Shown here: piece after piece, positions 29,677 to 42,299 of the stretch
How the letters are laid out: the number at the start of each line of letters is the position of its first letter
How positions within the stretch are numbered: position 1 is the stretch's first letter
Assembly (NCBI GenBank): GCA_022539475.1
Contig: VCMS01000139.1
Span: forward strand, 186,001-250,000
Source of the DNA: Gracilaria domingensis
Taxonomy: Eukaryota > Rhodophyta > Florideophyceae > Gracilariales > Gracilariaceae
Length of the DNA stretch: 64,000 bases
Reading direction: 5' to 3'
The notes under the pieces: generated by a model
Told to the model about the DNA's origin: nothing
The model's database searches: none
Seen by the model: only the letters and a program-made list of their open reading frames with translations
Position numbers and translations under genes: made by a program

Positions 29677-30789
29677 GCTGTTATATATCGCAGCGCTGTG
29701 AGCGCCGCAACTCGCTGCCGTTCGACGCTGACGACGGCCGCATCGGCTTGATCAGCGATGGCGCGCGCGCCTGCAAGCGCGCCACCGCGCCACGCTGCAC
29801 TGGCGCGCGCAGCAGCGCACGCGCCACGCGCCGCTCAGTGTAAGGCACCCACGTGTCCACGTCCGCGCGCCGCTGCTCGCCGAACGGCTGTGGCGCGCAA
29901 GTTCATCGCATCGCCGCGAATGCACCACTGTGGCAAAACGAAACTTTCCTCGCCTTCTCTGAAACTTCCTTCTTCTACGGACAGTTGTGTACGTGGCACA
30001 GACTATTCCCAAACTTTCTGAATAGTAGTACAGCTGTGTGGACCGTACCATCTTTCAACGATTATGCTTCTCCCAAGTTAGGATGCAATGGAGATGACGT
30101 GCTTATTCCACCGTTTGTAAGCTAAGGTAACCATACCCGACAGACACAATTATCTCTTACATAAACCACGCTTTGTTTCGTGTACAAAAAGCACCTCGTG
30201 CATTGGTGTCCATGCACTGAGATTAACATGAGATTTGAAGCGACATGACACTAGAACAGTGCGGCGCTCTGTATCTCATTTGAATATCAGGGTTGCAATC
30301 TCTCTCACGCTAAGTCATTCACTACTCCAGTGTCTCATATCCCTCCCTTTCGTCACATATTCGCCAAAACAAACCTCTCCCTATACGCTCACAATACGCT
30401 TTTAGCATCGCTCCTTTGTTTTAGACGGCTATGAACGACCCAAATGTGTGCGTGGAAACATATCCTTTGTGCATTTACAAGTCCATCACTAACGATTTTT
30501 GCGCTCCCTTCTTTCCAGTGTTGCAACCTATATTCTTACAAAGAATCCGTTCAAGAATCCGCTATATGAGCTCATGAAAATGGAATACAAGGAATACTCT
30601 AAAGACTCTTTACGGTCATCTGTGCAATGCTTTAACAAAATTATTATGGGTGAACGTTCTGCCGTTTGACGTTACGGATTTTAAGAACATCGCTCTTTGC
30701 CGCAAAATCAGTAACAAGTATCACTGGTTCATGGAACACGATCTACGACTTTAAAGATTGTAAGTATTGCCCAAGAGTATCAGAAGCAA
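29677..30789. other. Intergenic region between BSD gene and UTP20-like region
   Basis: GC content falls sharply after about 29900. No complete gene recognised. From about 30540 open stretches appear that may be decayed 5' coding sequence of the UTP20-like gene, but I cannot assign them. Confidence 0.35.
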
Positions 30790-33700
30790 ATGTCCACGAA
30801 CTACGTGAAACACATTCGACGCGAAGTGACGGAAACAACTGGTCAATTCATTACTATTTTCATACATTGTATCTTCATTTGTCATGGAAAGGTTTTATTT
30901 AATCTGTTCATTGAGTTGGACGATGCAGAGCAGTTCAAAGTTTACATCGGGACGCTTACGATATTCTATTCTGAAGTAACATATAATGTCTTGGCTGAAA
31001 TGCTGCAGTCTGCGATCGAAGATTATGTTAAACTGGAGTTTGTTAGCGCTATCGCGGGGAATACTATCGTATGTAATGAAGTGGTGGATTCTTTTTGCAC
31101 GCGTAACAAGCTTTTGAGGTACCCATACCATGAAGTTTCCAGTTTTGTCTGTCATCGGATGCTGGCACGTCTCTCTGCAAAGACTCTAGAGATATTTAAA
31201 GGCTTGGTGCCGACGGAACTTCGAAAGCTCTACTTATTCGGACTTTGGAATATTGCGATAAAGAATCCGCTAACTTGGGGCCGCTTTTATCATAGAGAGG
31301 GCAAATTTGTACACTCGGTACGTCAGTTGTTATTTGTTTTATTTGTTTCCGGTGCGAAATGCTTCGAAGTTCTCACTAACACTACGTTTGATCTAGATGT
31401 CTGGCCGCGGATTCACAAAACAGTTGATGTAACGCCTTCTCTTCTTTAAAACAAAGCACCCATCAGTCTAAACCCAGGTCGTCTCCATCTATTTTATCGG
31501 ATCCGTCCAACTCACTTATTCCTCTGTTCGCGGCGCTTGCCGAACTTACCCGACACTCTATTCAAACCCTCATCGCTCATTCGCAGCAAACGGTCCACAG
31601 CTTGTTGCCTCTACTGTCACACCCACACTACACACTTCGCGAGATGACGGCAGAATCCTGTCTCGGTTATCTCATCCGCAAGACAAGAGATCATGAGCAC
31701 CTAGCACACCTTACCACTGCTGTTGTCGCCGCTGCCAACTCGTCACATCTTGACGCTCAACAGCAAAAGTGTGCTGCAAATGGTCTGGGAACCTCTCTTT
31801 CCGAGGCAATTAGACTTCCATCCGGTCGTTTGCATTCGAGAGGTACCGTTATTGTCACTGCCGCGTTTCAAGAACTTGTGAACCACTCTGAACCTATCGG
31901 AGGCACTACAACGGTTGATCCTTGCTTTGGCGTTTTGTCTACCTGCTTTGCGAGCCTCTGTCGATATGTGGCGAATGAGAAAGATGCAAGGGCTGTCACT
32001 GCGGTATTCGTCACTTCTGGAGAGCGATTTGTTTCAAAAAACCACTGTACGGCAGCAATAAGAGTTATATGCCTGCTTCGAAACTGGAATCACTACGGAT
32101 ATGGCTTGACGAAAGCCGCATCGTCTTCGAGTCTTTATGCGCCATGTGCAGCGTGAGCCGACATTCACTTTCCGCATTTCTGCAGAAAGTTGCTCGAAGT
32201 TCTATATCTCCTTTGCTAGCGAAAATTGCGGAGAGCGGTGCACCACAGTCTGTGAGGGCTGCCTTGTACGTGGCACTTGATCTTTATAGGGACGAATGGG
32301 ATTTCTCGCGCTTGATGGCTCTGGAGCACGGAGTAGCGAACTTATGCGATAGAGTTGCTCAAATCGATCATGAGGAAGATGTTCACTCCCCAGATATACG
32401 AAGAGCGCAAGTTTCAATTCCAGCATTTTCAAGTGCTTTGAGCTTTGTAGCAGTTCACGATCGACTTCGTGGCTAAAAGAATGTCGCTGTTGTGAGGTTG
32501 AAATGTCCAACTCTGGAAGCTCAAATCATTTCTTTGCTCCGCGCATATTCCGAAAAAGGTGCAAGTTGGACGACGGAATCTTCGACGCATGATGGTAAGA
32601 TTATCCTTGGGCTTGTGCTTCAGTACTTGTCACGAGTCATTGTTCCAGGTAGCGTTCATCTTTTGTGCACCTCTCTAATCGATCAGAACCTGAGTTTCAA
32701 ACTGAAAGCATTGTTTTTGCGGGCAACATGCTTCCAATCTCTGAGGATTGAGTCAGGCCTTGGAGAGCTTCCTGAGGCTGATCTTGTCAACATGGTGAGA
32801 AATTTGATTTATGATGTAAAGGAAACGACAGCATTTTTGGATCTGCTTCACGCTTTGGACTTCTTCTTTCGAGTTTCGAATGATAACCAGAACTTAAAGA
32901 AAGGATTAAACCAAGATGACATTGAAAGACTGCGCGAAAGACTTGTAGAGAACTTAAGTTCTTTAGACCACAATGTAAGAATCCTCTGTGCTGCGAATCT
33001 ACCCAACATTTGTGCAATGCAGAGTCGTGCAGCGAGACAAGAGGGCTTACCTTCAGGAACCTCGAACATGGAGCAAACCTTAGCGTCGAAATTGGCAGAA
33101 GTTCAGAAGTCTTTTCAAATCGGAGACTCTGATCCACAAGCTGTTTTTGACATCATGCGAAATGTGTTTGAAACATCCCAGGAAATGAGCGTTATATCAG
33201 CGAAACAGAAGTTTGTCCAGGAGATGGTGAGACTAGTGCAAAACAGTCGAAAGATCGACAGTGAGCTTTTGCCTGCTGTTGTTCAGTTTGGTCTTGGAAT
33301 TCTGCGAACGCCTCTTCGACTCCTCTGGAAGGATGCTGGATCTCTGCTGAAGTTTGCTGCTGGTAGGGATGAAAAGCTGACAATGTCAATCTTAATAAGG
33401 GAGCTACTCGTTTGCAAAGAAAATATTCTAGACTATTGCCGTAGGCAGCAGTCTGACATGGGCGAAGACATTCATGTAGAAGACGAAACTGGCAACGAAG
33501 AAGTCAGAACGAATCAAGATACCACTGAGCCAGACCATAATGTTGAGGGAGGAAGAATTAACAGCAACATGGAGACCGGAGGCAGCCGAGGGTCGAAGAG
33601 GCGTAGAAACCCCTTGGTTACTGAAAGTTCCGTGATGAAAAGGAAACGACCTGATGGTGGACTGATTGCAAGAGCATGGGAAGAGAACTCTTTGATAAGT

Positions 33701-34332
33701 GATGTTCTGCATGAGCGTCTCTGCGAAACATCTTTGTCTCCTGTACATTCAGTCCAAAATGAAACACCTGGTAGTCGGCTTTCAACAACGGACTTACCAA
33801 CTGTTGTCGTTGAGCTTGCTAAGTGTTTATGTGAAGAGCCTAAGTACTCTATGAAATGTAGAGTTGACATCATTTCAGTATACCTTAGCCTGGACCCCTC
33901 CTTATTTTCGCAGAAAAGAGGAGCGAGTATATCGCTTGCTTTTGCGAATCTCCTGGAAAGACTTGGTGGTCTCAAAAGCTGCGAAACCGATACGGCTCTT
34001 GAGAATCGAATGCGATCAAGATTGCTGTCGGACTTAACCATCCCTAACTGTGAGCTCCAAGCCGCAGTACCTCGTTGCCTCTGCGTCTCAAGGTCTCCCT
34101 GGATCAGACCATACCGTGATTCTCTCATTCGCCTTACTCAAGCGAGGAGTTTCCGCGAGGAGCTGGCGTTGATTACAGAGGGAATGTTTTTACAACCTGA
34201 AGACAAAGAGAACAACTCGGATGAGAAGCTCGCAATCATCGATTTGCTCACCAGAATATGTTTTTCAAAACTTAGAGGAAAGTGGAGCAATAAGAATAGC
34301 CAGCGATCTGCGGTTTTGTCATTCCTGGCTTC
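30790..34332 (+). pseudogene. UTP20: UTP20-like (DRIM-family) gene, 5' part, broken and truncated
   Basis: UTP20 is a very large (about 2,500-2,800 aa) HEAT-repeat protein of the nucleolar small-subunit processome. Recognisable parts in order are LLPLLSHPHYTLREMTAESC near 31602 (the first HEAT-like repeat of the DRIM region), FGLGILRTPLRLLWKDAG near 33285, and CELQAAVPRCLCVSRSPWIR with PYRDSLIRL near 34050. QRSAVLSFLAS is the last host segment, just before the LTR at 34333. The longest open piece is 32492-34332. The frame changes near 31450 and again near 32060, and an in-frame stop lies at 32474-32476; I found no convincing introns to explain these. Assignment of 30790-31449 is uncertain. 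The rest of the gene, about half or more, is not in the window. It is either a decayed copy or a real gene spoiled by insertion or assembly. Confidence 0.72.
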
Positions 34333-35095
34333 TGTTGTGCAAAACCCAGCGATGGGGAAAGACACGCAAAGGCGGTTCAGACCCTCTCTCAAGAGGCGAG
34401 CACAGCAGTAGAGCGCTCCCACAGGTACGACACGGCAATGCCGGGTGTAAGACCGGGGTCGACCCTTCCCAAGTAATGGAGGGAGCGAAGCGGCGAAGAA
34501 GAAGCGTCCAGCGGTAGAGAACACACGACACAAGTCGGCAGTAGCGTCACGTGCGTAGCACGCGGTACCCACGAGTGTGGCGATGACACGCGAGAGCGGT
34601 AATAGCCCACGCGAGTGTGTCGAGCCACGAACGGTATGCACCGGTACACCAAGTAGTGCTACCTGTATAACAGGGACAGAAATAAAGAAAACACACACAA
34701 AGTAAACACGCGAAAGCGGTAGTGGTGTTAATGATGCCGCGAGGCGGATGATGAGCCCTGCACAAGGTGCCGACTCTCCGGGAGGAGGATATCGGTCACC
34801 AAGGGTGAAACATCAGAGCCGAACACTCGGTTGTTCGGTTTACTTCCCCGACAATGGGTGCAGCTCAACCTACTAAGTAGTGTAGAGTGCCACTGTCAAG
34901 TGTGCAACCGGGCTAACTAAAATAAATAATAAATATCTAGAATATCCCAAAGTTGGCTGCCAACCGTCCATACACGTGTGTAGCCATCCAGCAATGATGT
35001 GCCAACCTCACCAGAGTCCTTGACCTCCACTGCACTGCAGGGGCAGTGATTTCACACCAAAAGCGAGCAAATACCGCATAAAGCGTGGCTCTACA
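34333..35095 (-). repeat. E1 3' LTR (variant U3)
   Basis: A 763-bp LTR with the TG...CA type ends shared with the E2 LTRs (minus strand starts TGTAG, ends CACAACA). The left about 540 bp (R-U5 in element orientation) match the E2 LTRs almost base for base; the right about 220 bp (U3) differ in sequence and length. A purine-rich tract on the minus strand flanks it at 35096-35110. Confidence 0.85.
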
Positions 35096-37426
35096 TATCC
35101 CCCTTCTGAGGTGCGAACACTACGTCTTCATGACGGTTGAAGCACCGGACAAACCAACAACGTTGTGCATCCAACCGCAAGAGCGGTATCTGCGAGCGAT
35201 CGTGATGAATTTGCGCCATCTTACCCGTTTCTGGGTCTATATGCGTCGTCCTGTACCTCCTATGAAGTTGCGATCACCGTCTATCGACGTGCCATAACGT
35301 TCCCGACATCGTCGTGAAAATGGTTGCAGCACGCCCAGATTGGGGTTCACTGCGTTTCATTCACGCCCAATAACGGTCCTGGAGCCCGCGCAATATGCGT
35401 TTGGGCTTCTCTAGTGGGTGCGCAACCAACGTCCTTGACGGTGCCCTTGCCCGCAGTACGGCGAGCCGACTTCCTGCCAAGCAGTGCTGCAGCAACGCTC
35501 GACACACCCGAACGGGAGCGGTCCTCCTGAACTTCGTTCACTGTCCCGGGGTTCCGGTGCTATACCTCTCTGAGGCGCCTATTTTCCCTTTCAGGGGCGG
35601 TTGCCACACTGTGGAATCGACAAGCGCGATCCAAGGTCACCCAGTGCAGTAGCGACCTTTTCCTGCCCAATTCCTTCCTCTCCGAGGTCCACCGTCCCGT
35701 TATACGGTCGCTCACATCACGCAATCATGCGGCACGTAGTCTCTAGATGGGTTCAGAAGTTACGACATTGTCGAATCAACGCTGCCGACGACGTTTCGGA
35801 AACTTCACACAAAGAAATTGGGAATTTGACATACCCGAAAAATTGTAGTCGCCATAACTTTTGAACCAGCTACGCTCTGAACAAACCCGATACATCGGAG
35901 AACTCCTGAGAATCAGAGCTTTCATTTGACAACAAAACTGTTGGGATTGAACACCACTAAGTGGGAAAGCCCGACCCATTTCAGTTGACAAAAATGCGGT
36001 CTAAAAATAGATTGTTGAACCGAAACGGTGCCGTAGCTCCAAAGTTCTTCAAGACAATTGCGTTCGGTTTCCGCCAAAGTGTTTGTATACATCCAGTGAC
36101 TACTGGTACAAAACCGTTGAAGAAACGAGCCAGTATTCACCGAGTTACGGGTCTTTTGCAGATGACCCTCGCAAGGTACTGTAGAGGTGATACACCCGAC
36201 ATCGGAGAACCGCGAAAAAGACCAGAAACGACTGGTAATCGATACCAACGCCTTGTGCGGCTGTACCAGAGACCGCAGAAGCGTAAAAGACGGCCTCCAC
36301 AACGGAGTGAACAGTAGTAGACGTGGTCGAAAGTCGTTGACAGCAGCAATTAAACCGGTAATCCGTGAAAACTTTCAACCGGATGACGGCGTACTAGACC
36401 TTAATCAAGGTTCAACCTCTACCGAGGGCAGTCACTAGACCTCACAGAGGGTTCGTGAAACCCAAAATCAAACACACCAGCAAGGCTGAGACAACAAATG
36501 ACACCATAAAAATGGGTCGCAAAACAACAATGATCCTTCAACAAGATGTGTATCTTCCGGTCCCGTACCGTGCAGAACTCACGAGAACGTCTCGGTAAGC
36601 TTTCGAAAACCCGTGCAAACGGTGAGATGGAATGATAGGCCGCAGTGCGGGCGCAAACGAAGCTCCAGAGATATCGGTTAACCAGAAACTATCCTCGACC
36701 ACGAGAGTGACGAACCCTTACAAAGGTGATGATAACCGATGAAGATCGGGGTTCTTCCGCAATATGCGTGACGGTTTCGAACCTCGGCCGCATGTGGCGT
36801 GCAGTGAGAACCGTGAAACGTGCAAAGACCGTCACTGACGAGAACGAACCCTGTTCAACGTGAAAGCCAAACGAACGAGCGGTGCTCCTCGAAAATGGCA
36901 AAAGGTGATCAAACCGGTAGATACACATGATGTACACGGAAATTGTACACCCTTCTGCTAGGGAAAAACCGTGATTGCGGTCCACTATGGTAGTAGCGAA
37001 CCCGCAAGCTGGACAAAAAACCTAACAGGTAAACAACATCGAAAACGATTGAATAGCGATTAGACACGACATGAGTCGGATTCCAACCGCAAAATGCGAG
37101 CAACCAAGTGACCCCACATGGGTGAGAGTCACATGTGAAACTCCTTCTTCATAACTTCGCATCTGAATGACAATTCCTCTCCATAGAGTCTTCATTCTTC
37201 TTCCGAGTGTACTTCATCCTCTTCAGAGTGCAACTAAACTTCTCCTCACCTGAGGGCATAACTGATCTTGAACTCAACTCTCTTCTTCCTAGAGTGTCTC
37301 CTCACCACGCGAGTAGCGGTACAGTACTCCTCTGGAGGTTGTCGCAGTGTTCCTCGATTGAGTGTTGTCGTTCGTAGAACCGTTCGTGCGCGGTACGCGA
37401 TACGCCTCCGTCTCCAACGACGTGTG
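35096..37426 (-). other. E1 3' internal region
   Basis: About 2.3 kb between the LTR and the chromodomain end of pol. No recognisable protein. It is not alignable by eye with the corresponding region of E2, except for degenerate CTTCTTC-rich sequence near 37137-37265 that resembles the 59-bp repeat region of E2. Confidence 0.6.
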
Positions 37427-40400
37427 TTATCCGACCATCGCTTGATGTAGGTTAGCCGGCAACGCCGTGTTAGTTCGACGATGGTACTGCACGATCTTCG
37501 ATCGGGGTAAGTGCTCCACGGGTTCGTCCGAATCCCGCGACGGCGGATAGCCATACCAGCGTACCTGGTACTGAACATACCCCTTCGGATTCCAACTGTG
37601 TCCCACGATGTGGTCTACGACGAACTCTTTCGAGTATACGCCCCGCTCGAGCTCTTCCTGCGAAGGGTCGTCAGCGCGCCGCGGCGGTGCCGTAACTTCG
37701 TCACCAGCGGTGCTGTGAGTTTCTCCTGACGCCTTCGACGGTAGACTTGCCCTCTGCTGAGTGTTCGTTTCCCGTTTCCGGGCTTCTTTAAGCAGCTTCG
37801 CCGCTTCGGCGGGTCCGCGAACGGCTAGTTCACGCGGTAGTTCCCGTCTTGACGGTGAAGGCAGACGCGGAGGCGGGTTGTTCACCACGGCACGTGCCGG
37901 TTCACGTGACGACACGCGACGTTTCGCGGTGGTGGCACTGCCACGAGCTGTGATTGGCCCATTGTGTGGCGCGCGCAGCGCACCCCAAGATTTGTGGTGC
38001 GCAAGCGCTCCTGCAGATGCAGTGTGCGTTTTCCCTAAATCAGGGCTGTAATCCGTATCTCCAGCGAGCGGTGCGCCGTCATGACTTATCGAAACGTCAT
38101 GACGTGCGACTTGCGACTTCCCCAAAGCTGGGTGCAACGGTACACTACCATTACCCGAACCGGGGTGCTTGATCTTCGCTTCAGCGAGCGTCTTCTCTTC
38201 TTCCTGCTCTGCAGTGTCAACGATACCGGGATCTGCCGTGACTACCCTACAGCGCGCCTGCGAAGGCGGTTTGCGGCGGTCGTCAGCGGCGGAGTGCGGC
38301 GACTGCGCGTCCGGAATACTCCGTGATACAGTATCCAGCTTCGCTGTAGCCTTGCTCTGCCGAGAAGTCGGGTGTTCTTGATCAACTTCCGGCCTTGCCG
38401 TGGAAACTTCGCGAACGAGAGCATGCTCCGCGTCCTGCGTCCGTGCGACGATGGGCGCGTGTTCCTGTGACAATTCCCCAGATGGGTGAGCAATACCAGT
38501 ATCCTGGGACAACCTTGAGTCCGTTCGTTGCGTGCGGTGTCCTTCCTGAAGGTCGCGATCCTTCGTGGAAGGTTGTGTATCCTCCGCAGAGTTCTGCGCG
38601 ACAGCGGCCGACTGCGGCGCGTCCTTCGCGACTTCAACACGCGACAGCGGGTGATCCTTCCCACTGACAGTGGTGTCCGTAGCAACTACGTCTTCGACGG
38701 TGTCCTGAGGCGACTCTGCCTCTGCTTCATTACTTTCCCGTGAATCACGGTGCTGCGACGGTAGCGACACCGGTGACTCACTCTCCGCGACAACGCGTGA
38801 ATTCCCCTCCCCCTCCTTAGGTGGAGCGTTACGGGGAGCAGTCATCACGTCAGTTGACGGTGTAACAGACGCTGTGAAACGCGATTTCACCAGCGGTGTA
38901 TGTTCCGATACCTCGGCTTGCGACGATATAATCGGTACATCTGCGAGACCCCGTGTTGGGTGACGGAGCCCCACAGTGGGTGTAGTGTTCTGCGACGAGG
39001 TTCCTCGGTTCTCTGTCTGTCCAGCTTCCTGCTGTGTGTCCGAAAGTACTTCCGTGTGAACGGTTGGACCTCTTACCACGCGATCGCGGGAGAAACGCTC
39101 ATGAGCGTCACCAACTTCCAGTACGGCTGTGTCCTTGTTCACGCTGACAACGCGGTACGGACCATCAGCGATGGGTGAAAGCTTGTGGCGCCGCTCCTTT
39201 TCAGGGTTGTAGTACTCCTTCCTGACAAAGGCGAGGTTTCCCACTTTCAGTGGCGGTAGTGGTCTCCGTACCCGGGCATCAAAGTTCCGCTTGTAAGCGT
39301 GTTGTGCTTTCGCCATTGACGACCTGGCGACAGGTACCATTGCGGATAACCACTGCTTCCATTGCAAGTAGTGATCCCGTATTGACGGTGACGTATCCAG
39401 CTTTGCTGATGGTTCAACCGCAACTGGCGGTGGTGTCCGTGAGAGCACGAGCTCAAAGGGCGATAAACCAGTTACTCTGTGAACTTGCGTATTATACGCA
39501 TACGTCACGGTATCCGTGTAGAGATCCCAAGTTTTCGGGTGTTCAACAGTATAAGCCCGCAACGCGGAGAGCATCGTCCGGTTAAACCGTTCGACTTGCC
39601 CATTGCATTGGGGATGATACGTCGTCGTGAAGAGATTCTTCACGTCGAGTATCCGACAGACATCCTGGAAGAAACGTGCAGTAAACTGCGGACCATTATC
39701 TGAGAGGAGATTGACCGGGGGACCGTAGACCATAACCCAATGGCGAACGAATGCCTCTGCAACACTGCGTGCTGTAATCGACTTCAACGGAACTGTCCGG
39801 ACTAGCTTACTGAATCTATTCGTAATAACGAGTAAGAACCGATTTCCTCGGGAAGTACGCAAGAACTCGCCGAGTATATCGATGGCAATAAACTCCAACG
39901 GCGCCCTTGCGGGGAAAAGTGTTAGTTTCTTCGCATGGCGACGCTGTTTAACTCGCTCTCGAGCACAATGTGTACACGCCTTCACGGTGGTGTAGCAGTC
40001 CAACGCTAACGCGGGCCAGTAGAAATCCCGACGCAGTGTCGTGTATAACCGCTTAGCACCCGGATGGGAAGCCATCCGCGAGTGATGCGAGAGATGCAAT
40101 ACCCTTGTTTGTAAGGAGTGAGGAACCACAATCTGTGGGGTAGAACGAACCACTCTGACGAGGTAACCTTGTGTGTTGACCCCGAACGGGATGTTAGCAC
40201 CACCATTAATTTGGGAGCGTATCCTCGTACAGAACGGGTCAGATTGCTGTTCCCGCACCAGCTCTTCTGGAGTAATGGGGACGAATGTACCGGATTCCGG
40301 GTCTTCACCGTCTGCGACGAGCAAATCATCACAGATGTCGTCCGACACGATGTCGTAGTCTTCATCACCCTCCTCCATGAGGAAACAGGGGATATCTTCA

Positions 40401-41244
40401 TCCTCGTCATCGAGGGGTAAAGCTTCACCTTCAGTTCCTAGACGTGAAAGAGCATCCGCTTGCGCGTTTAAACAACCCTTCTTATAGGTGACCTCGTAGT
40501 CAAACTCGGCAAGCCGAAGACGCCAACGCATTAAGCGTCCGGAAGGCTCCGTGACTGACATTAACCAACGCAAGGCGGAATGATCCGTATTGACGGTAAA
40601 GTGCACACCCATAAGATATGGTCGTAGAGTCTGCAAAGCCCATACCATGGCGAGACACTCCTTCTCGGATACCGAGTAATTGCGCTCGTGCACGTTGAGT
40701 GTACGAGACCAATAGCCAATTGGTTTGCGTTCCCCTTCGGGTGTAGTCTGAAAGAGAGCGCAGCCAATTTGGTAATCGCTCGAATCCGTATCCACGGTGT
40801 ACGGCAACCCGTTCTTTGGTAACGCTAACACGGGTGCCGTGGTAACAGCCTCTTTAAGAGAGTTGAAGGCCTCCACTTGCGTGGGGGTAAGTGGTCCCAA
40901 TTTGGGCGGTTGTCCCTTCTTCAGGAGTTCGTTGAGCGGTCCCGCGATCTTCGCGAAGCGAGAAATGAACCGTCTATAAACGTTGCATAGCCCTAGAAAG
41001 GAGCGTAGCTCTGTCTGTGTAGTGGGGTGCTTCGCCTCTTTGAGGGACTTCACGCGAGCTTCCTCGATCAGTAACCGTCCTGGACGTATGACATGGCCCA
41101 GATACTTCACTGAGTGAGTGAAAAACTCACACTTCCTCAATTTGAGAGTAATTCCCGCATCCCGCAAAGCGGTCATTATCTCCCGAACATGTTCGAGGTG
41201 ATCGTCCAAACTGTTGGAAACACGATGATGTCATCGAGGTATAC
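37427..41244 (-). CDS. E1 pol region, partial (fossil)
   Basis: Minus-strand pol of a chromovirus. It covers the later part of reverse transcriptase, RNase H, the HHCC zinc-binding and DDE core of integrase, the GPY/F module, a long Ser/Thr/Glu-rich linker and a C-terminal chromodomain. The 5' part of pol is not present because the E2 LTR begins there. Confidence 0.85.
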
Positions 41245-42060
41245 TGTTGTGCAAAACCCAGCGATGGGGAAAGACACGCAAAGGCGGTTCAGACCCTCTC
41301 TCAAGAGGCGAGCACAGCAGTAGAGCGCTCCCACAGGTACGACACGGCAATGCCGGGTGTAAGACCGGGGTCGACCCTTCCCAAGTAATGGAGGGAGCGA
41401 AGCGGCGAAGAAGAAGCGTCCAGCGGTAGAGAACACACGACACAAGTCGGCAGTAGCGTCACGTGCGTAGCACGCGGTACCCACGAGTGTGGCGATGACA
41501 CGCGAGAGCGGTAATAGCCCACGCGAGTGTGTCGAGCCACGAACGGTATGCACCGGTACACCAAGTAGTGCTACCTGTATAACAGGGACAGAAATAAAGA
41601 AAACACACACAAAGTAAACACGCGAAAGCGGTAGTGGTGTTAATGATGCCGCGAGGCGGATGATGAGCCCTGCACAAGGTGCCGACTCTCCGGGAGGAGG
41701 ATATCGGTCACCAAGGGTGAAACATCAGAGCCGAACACTCGGTTGGTTCGTTTACTTCCCCGACAATGGGTGCAGCTCAACCTACTAAGTAGTGTAGAGT
41801 GCCAACCCACTGTCAAGCGGTGTAGCGAAAATATCTAGAATAAACATCTAAAATACCCCAACTAATGGGTGCAAACTTCCCACACGTGTGTGACCCACCG
41901 GCTAAGCCGTGCGCCTCATAACACTAATTCTAATATTAAGTATACCCAAGAATGGGCTGATCTCACCAGTTACTCATACTGTGTGCCACCACCTCCCGGC
42001 ATCGCCGTGCATGTTATGAATCGCATCAGCGAAGGAGTCCCGCAATCGCGTTGCACTACA
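41245..42060 (-). repeat. E2 3' LTR
   Basis: 816 bp. On the minus strand it starts TGTAGTGCAACGCG and ends GCACAACA. It is preceded by a polypurine tract (complement of 42061-42073). It appears identical to the 5' LTR at 52869-53684. Confidence 0.92.
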
Positions 42061-42073
42061 TTTCCCCCTCCTT
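42061..42073 (-). other. E2 polypurine tract
   Basis: AAGGAGGGGGAAA on the minus strand, directly before the 3' LTR: the plus-strand primer site of LTR elements. Confidence 0.85.
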
Positions 42074-42122
42074 AGGGTGCGAGACGACCACGCGAGCGAT
42101 TTCGTTTTCCTTTTCTGGAGTG

Positions 42123-42130
42123 TATTTAAG
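42123..42130 (+). promoter_or_regulatory. TATA-like box before the E2 antisense region
   Basis: TATTTAAG lies about 170 bp before the ATG at 42300, on the strand opposite to gag-pol. The spacing is like that of host promoters in this window. Confidence 0.3.
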
Positions 42131-42299
42131 CACGTCGGCATGACGGTCTCCAATCCGGCCTCCCCGGTCTCTTCTAACGGCGACTCCGGTCCACCCCTCT
42201 CCACGCGTACTGCGGTAGTGTCTCCTCCGATACCTCGGCGCGCTCTCCCTTCTCTCTCGCTTCCAGCGCTTTCGTCTCTTCCTCGCGCGCCTTCCCGCG

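Larger units (their letters stand above)
34333..41244 (-). mobile_element. E1: partial Ty3/gypsy chromovirus fossil
   Basis: Minus-strand LTR element. Its 3' LTR (34333-35095) is followed, in higher coordinates, by a 3' internal region and the larger part of pol, up to the E2 LTR at 41245. gag, PBS and 5' LTR are absent, so it is broken. From about 37950 to 41244 it is nearly identical to the matching part of E2. Leftwards the identity falls and then ends, and the U3 part of the LTR also differs. The insertion lies in the UTP20-like coding region. Near-identity of pol with E2 suggests a recent element. Confidence 0.88.

Noticed and set aside
32447-32496. A 50-bp GT...AG intron to remove the in-frame stop in the UTP20-like gene
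   Set aside because: The borders are poor and removal would put the downstream part into the wrong frame.
41176-41610. ORFs of 70-144 codons inside each chromovirus LTR
   Set aside because: They recur at 34.1-34.7, 41.2-41.6 and 52.5-53.2 kb only because the LTR is repeated; LTRs are noncoding and the translations show no domain.
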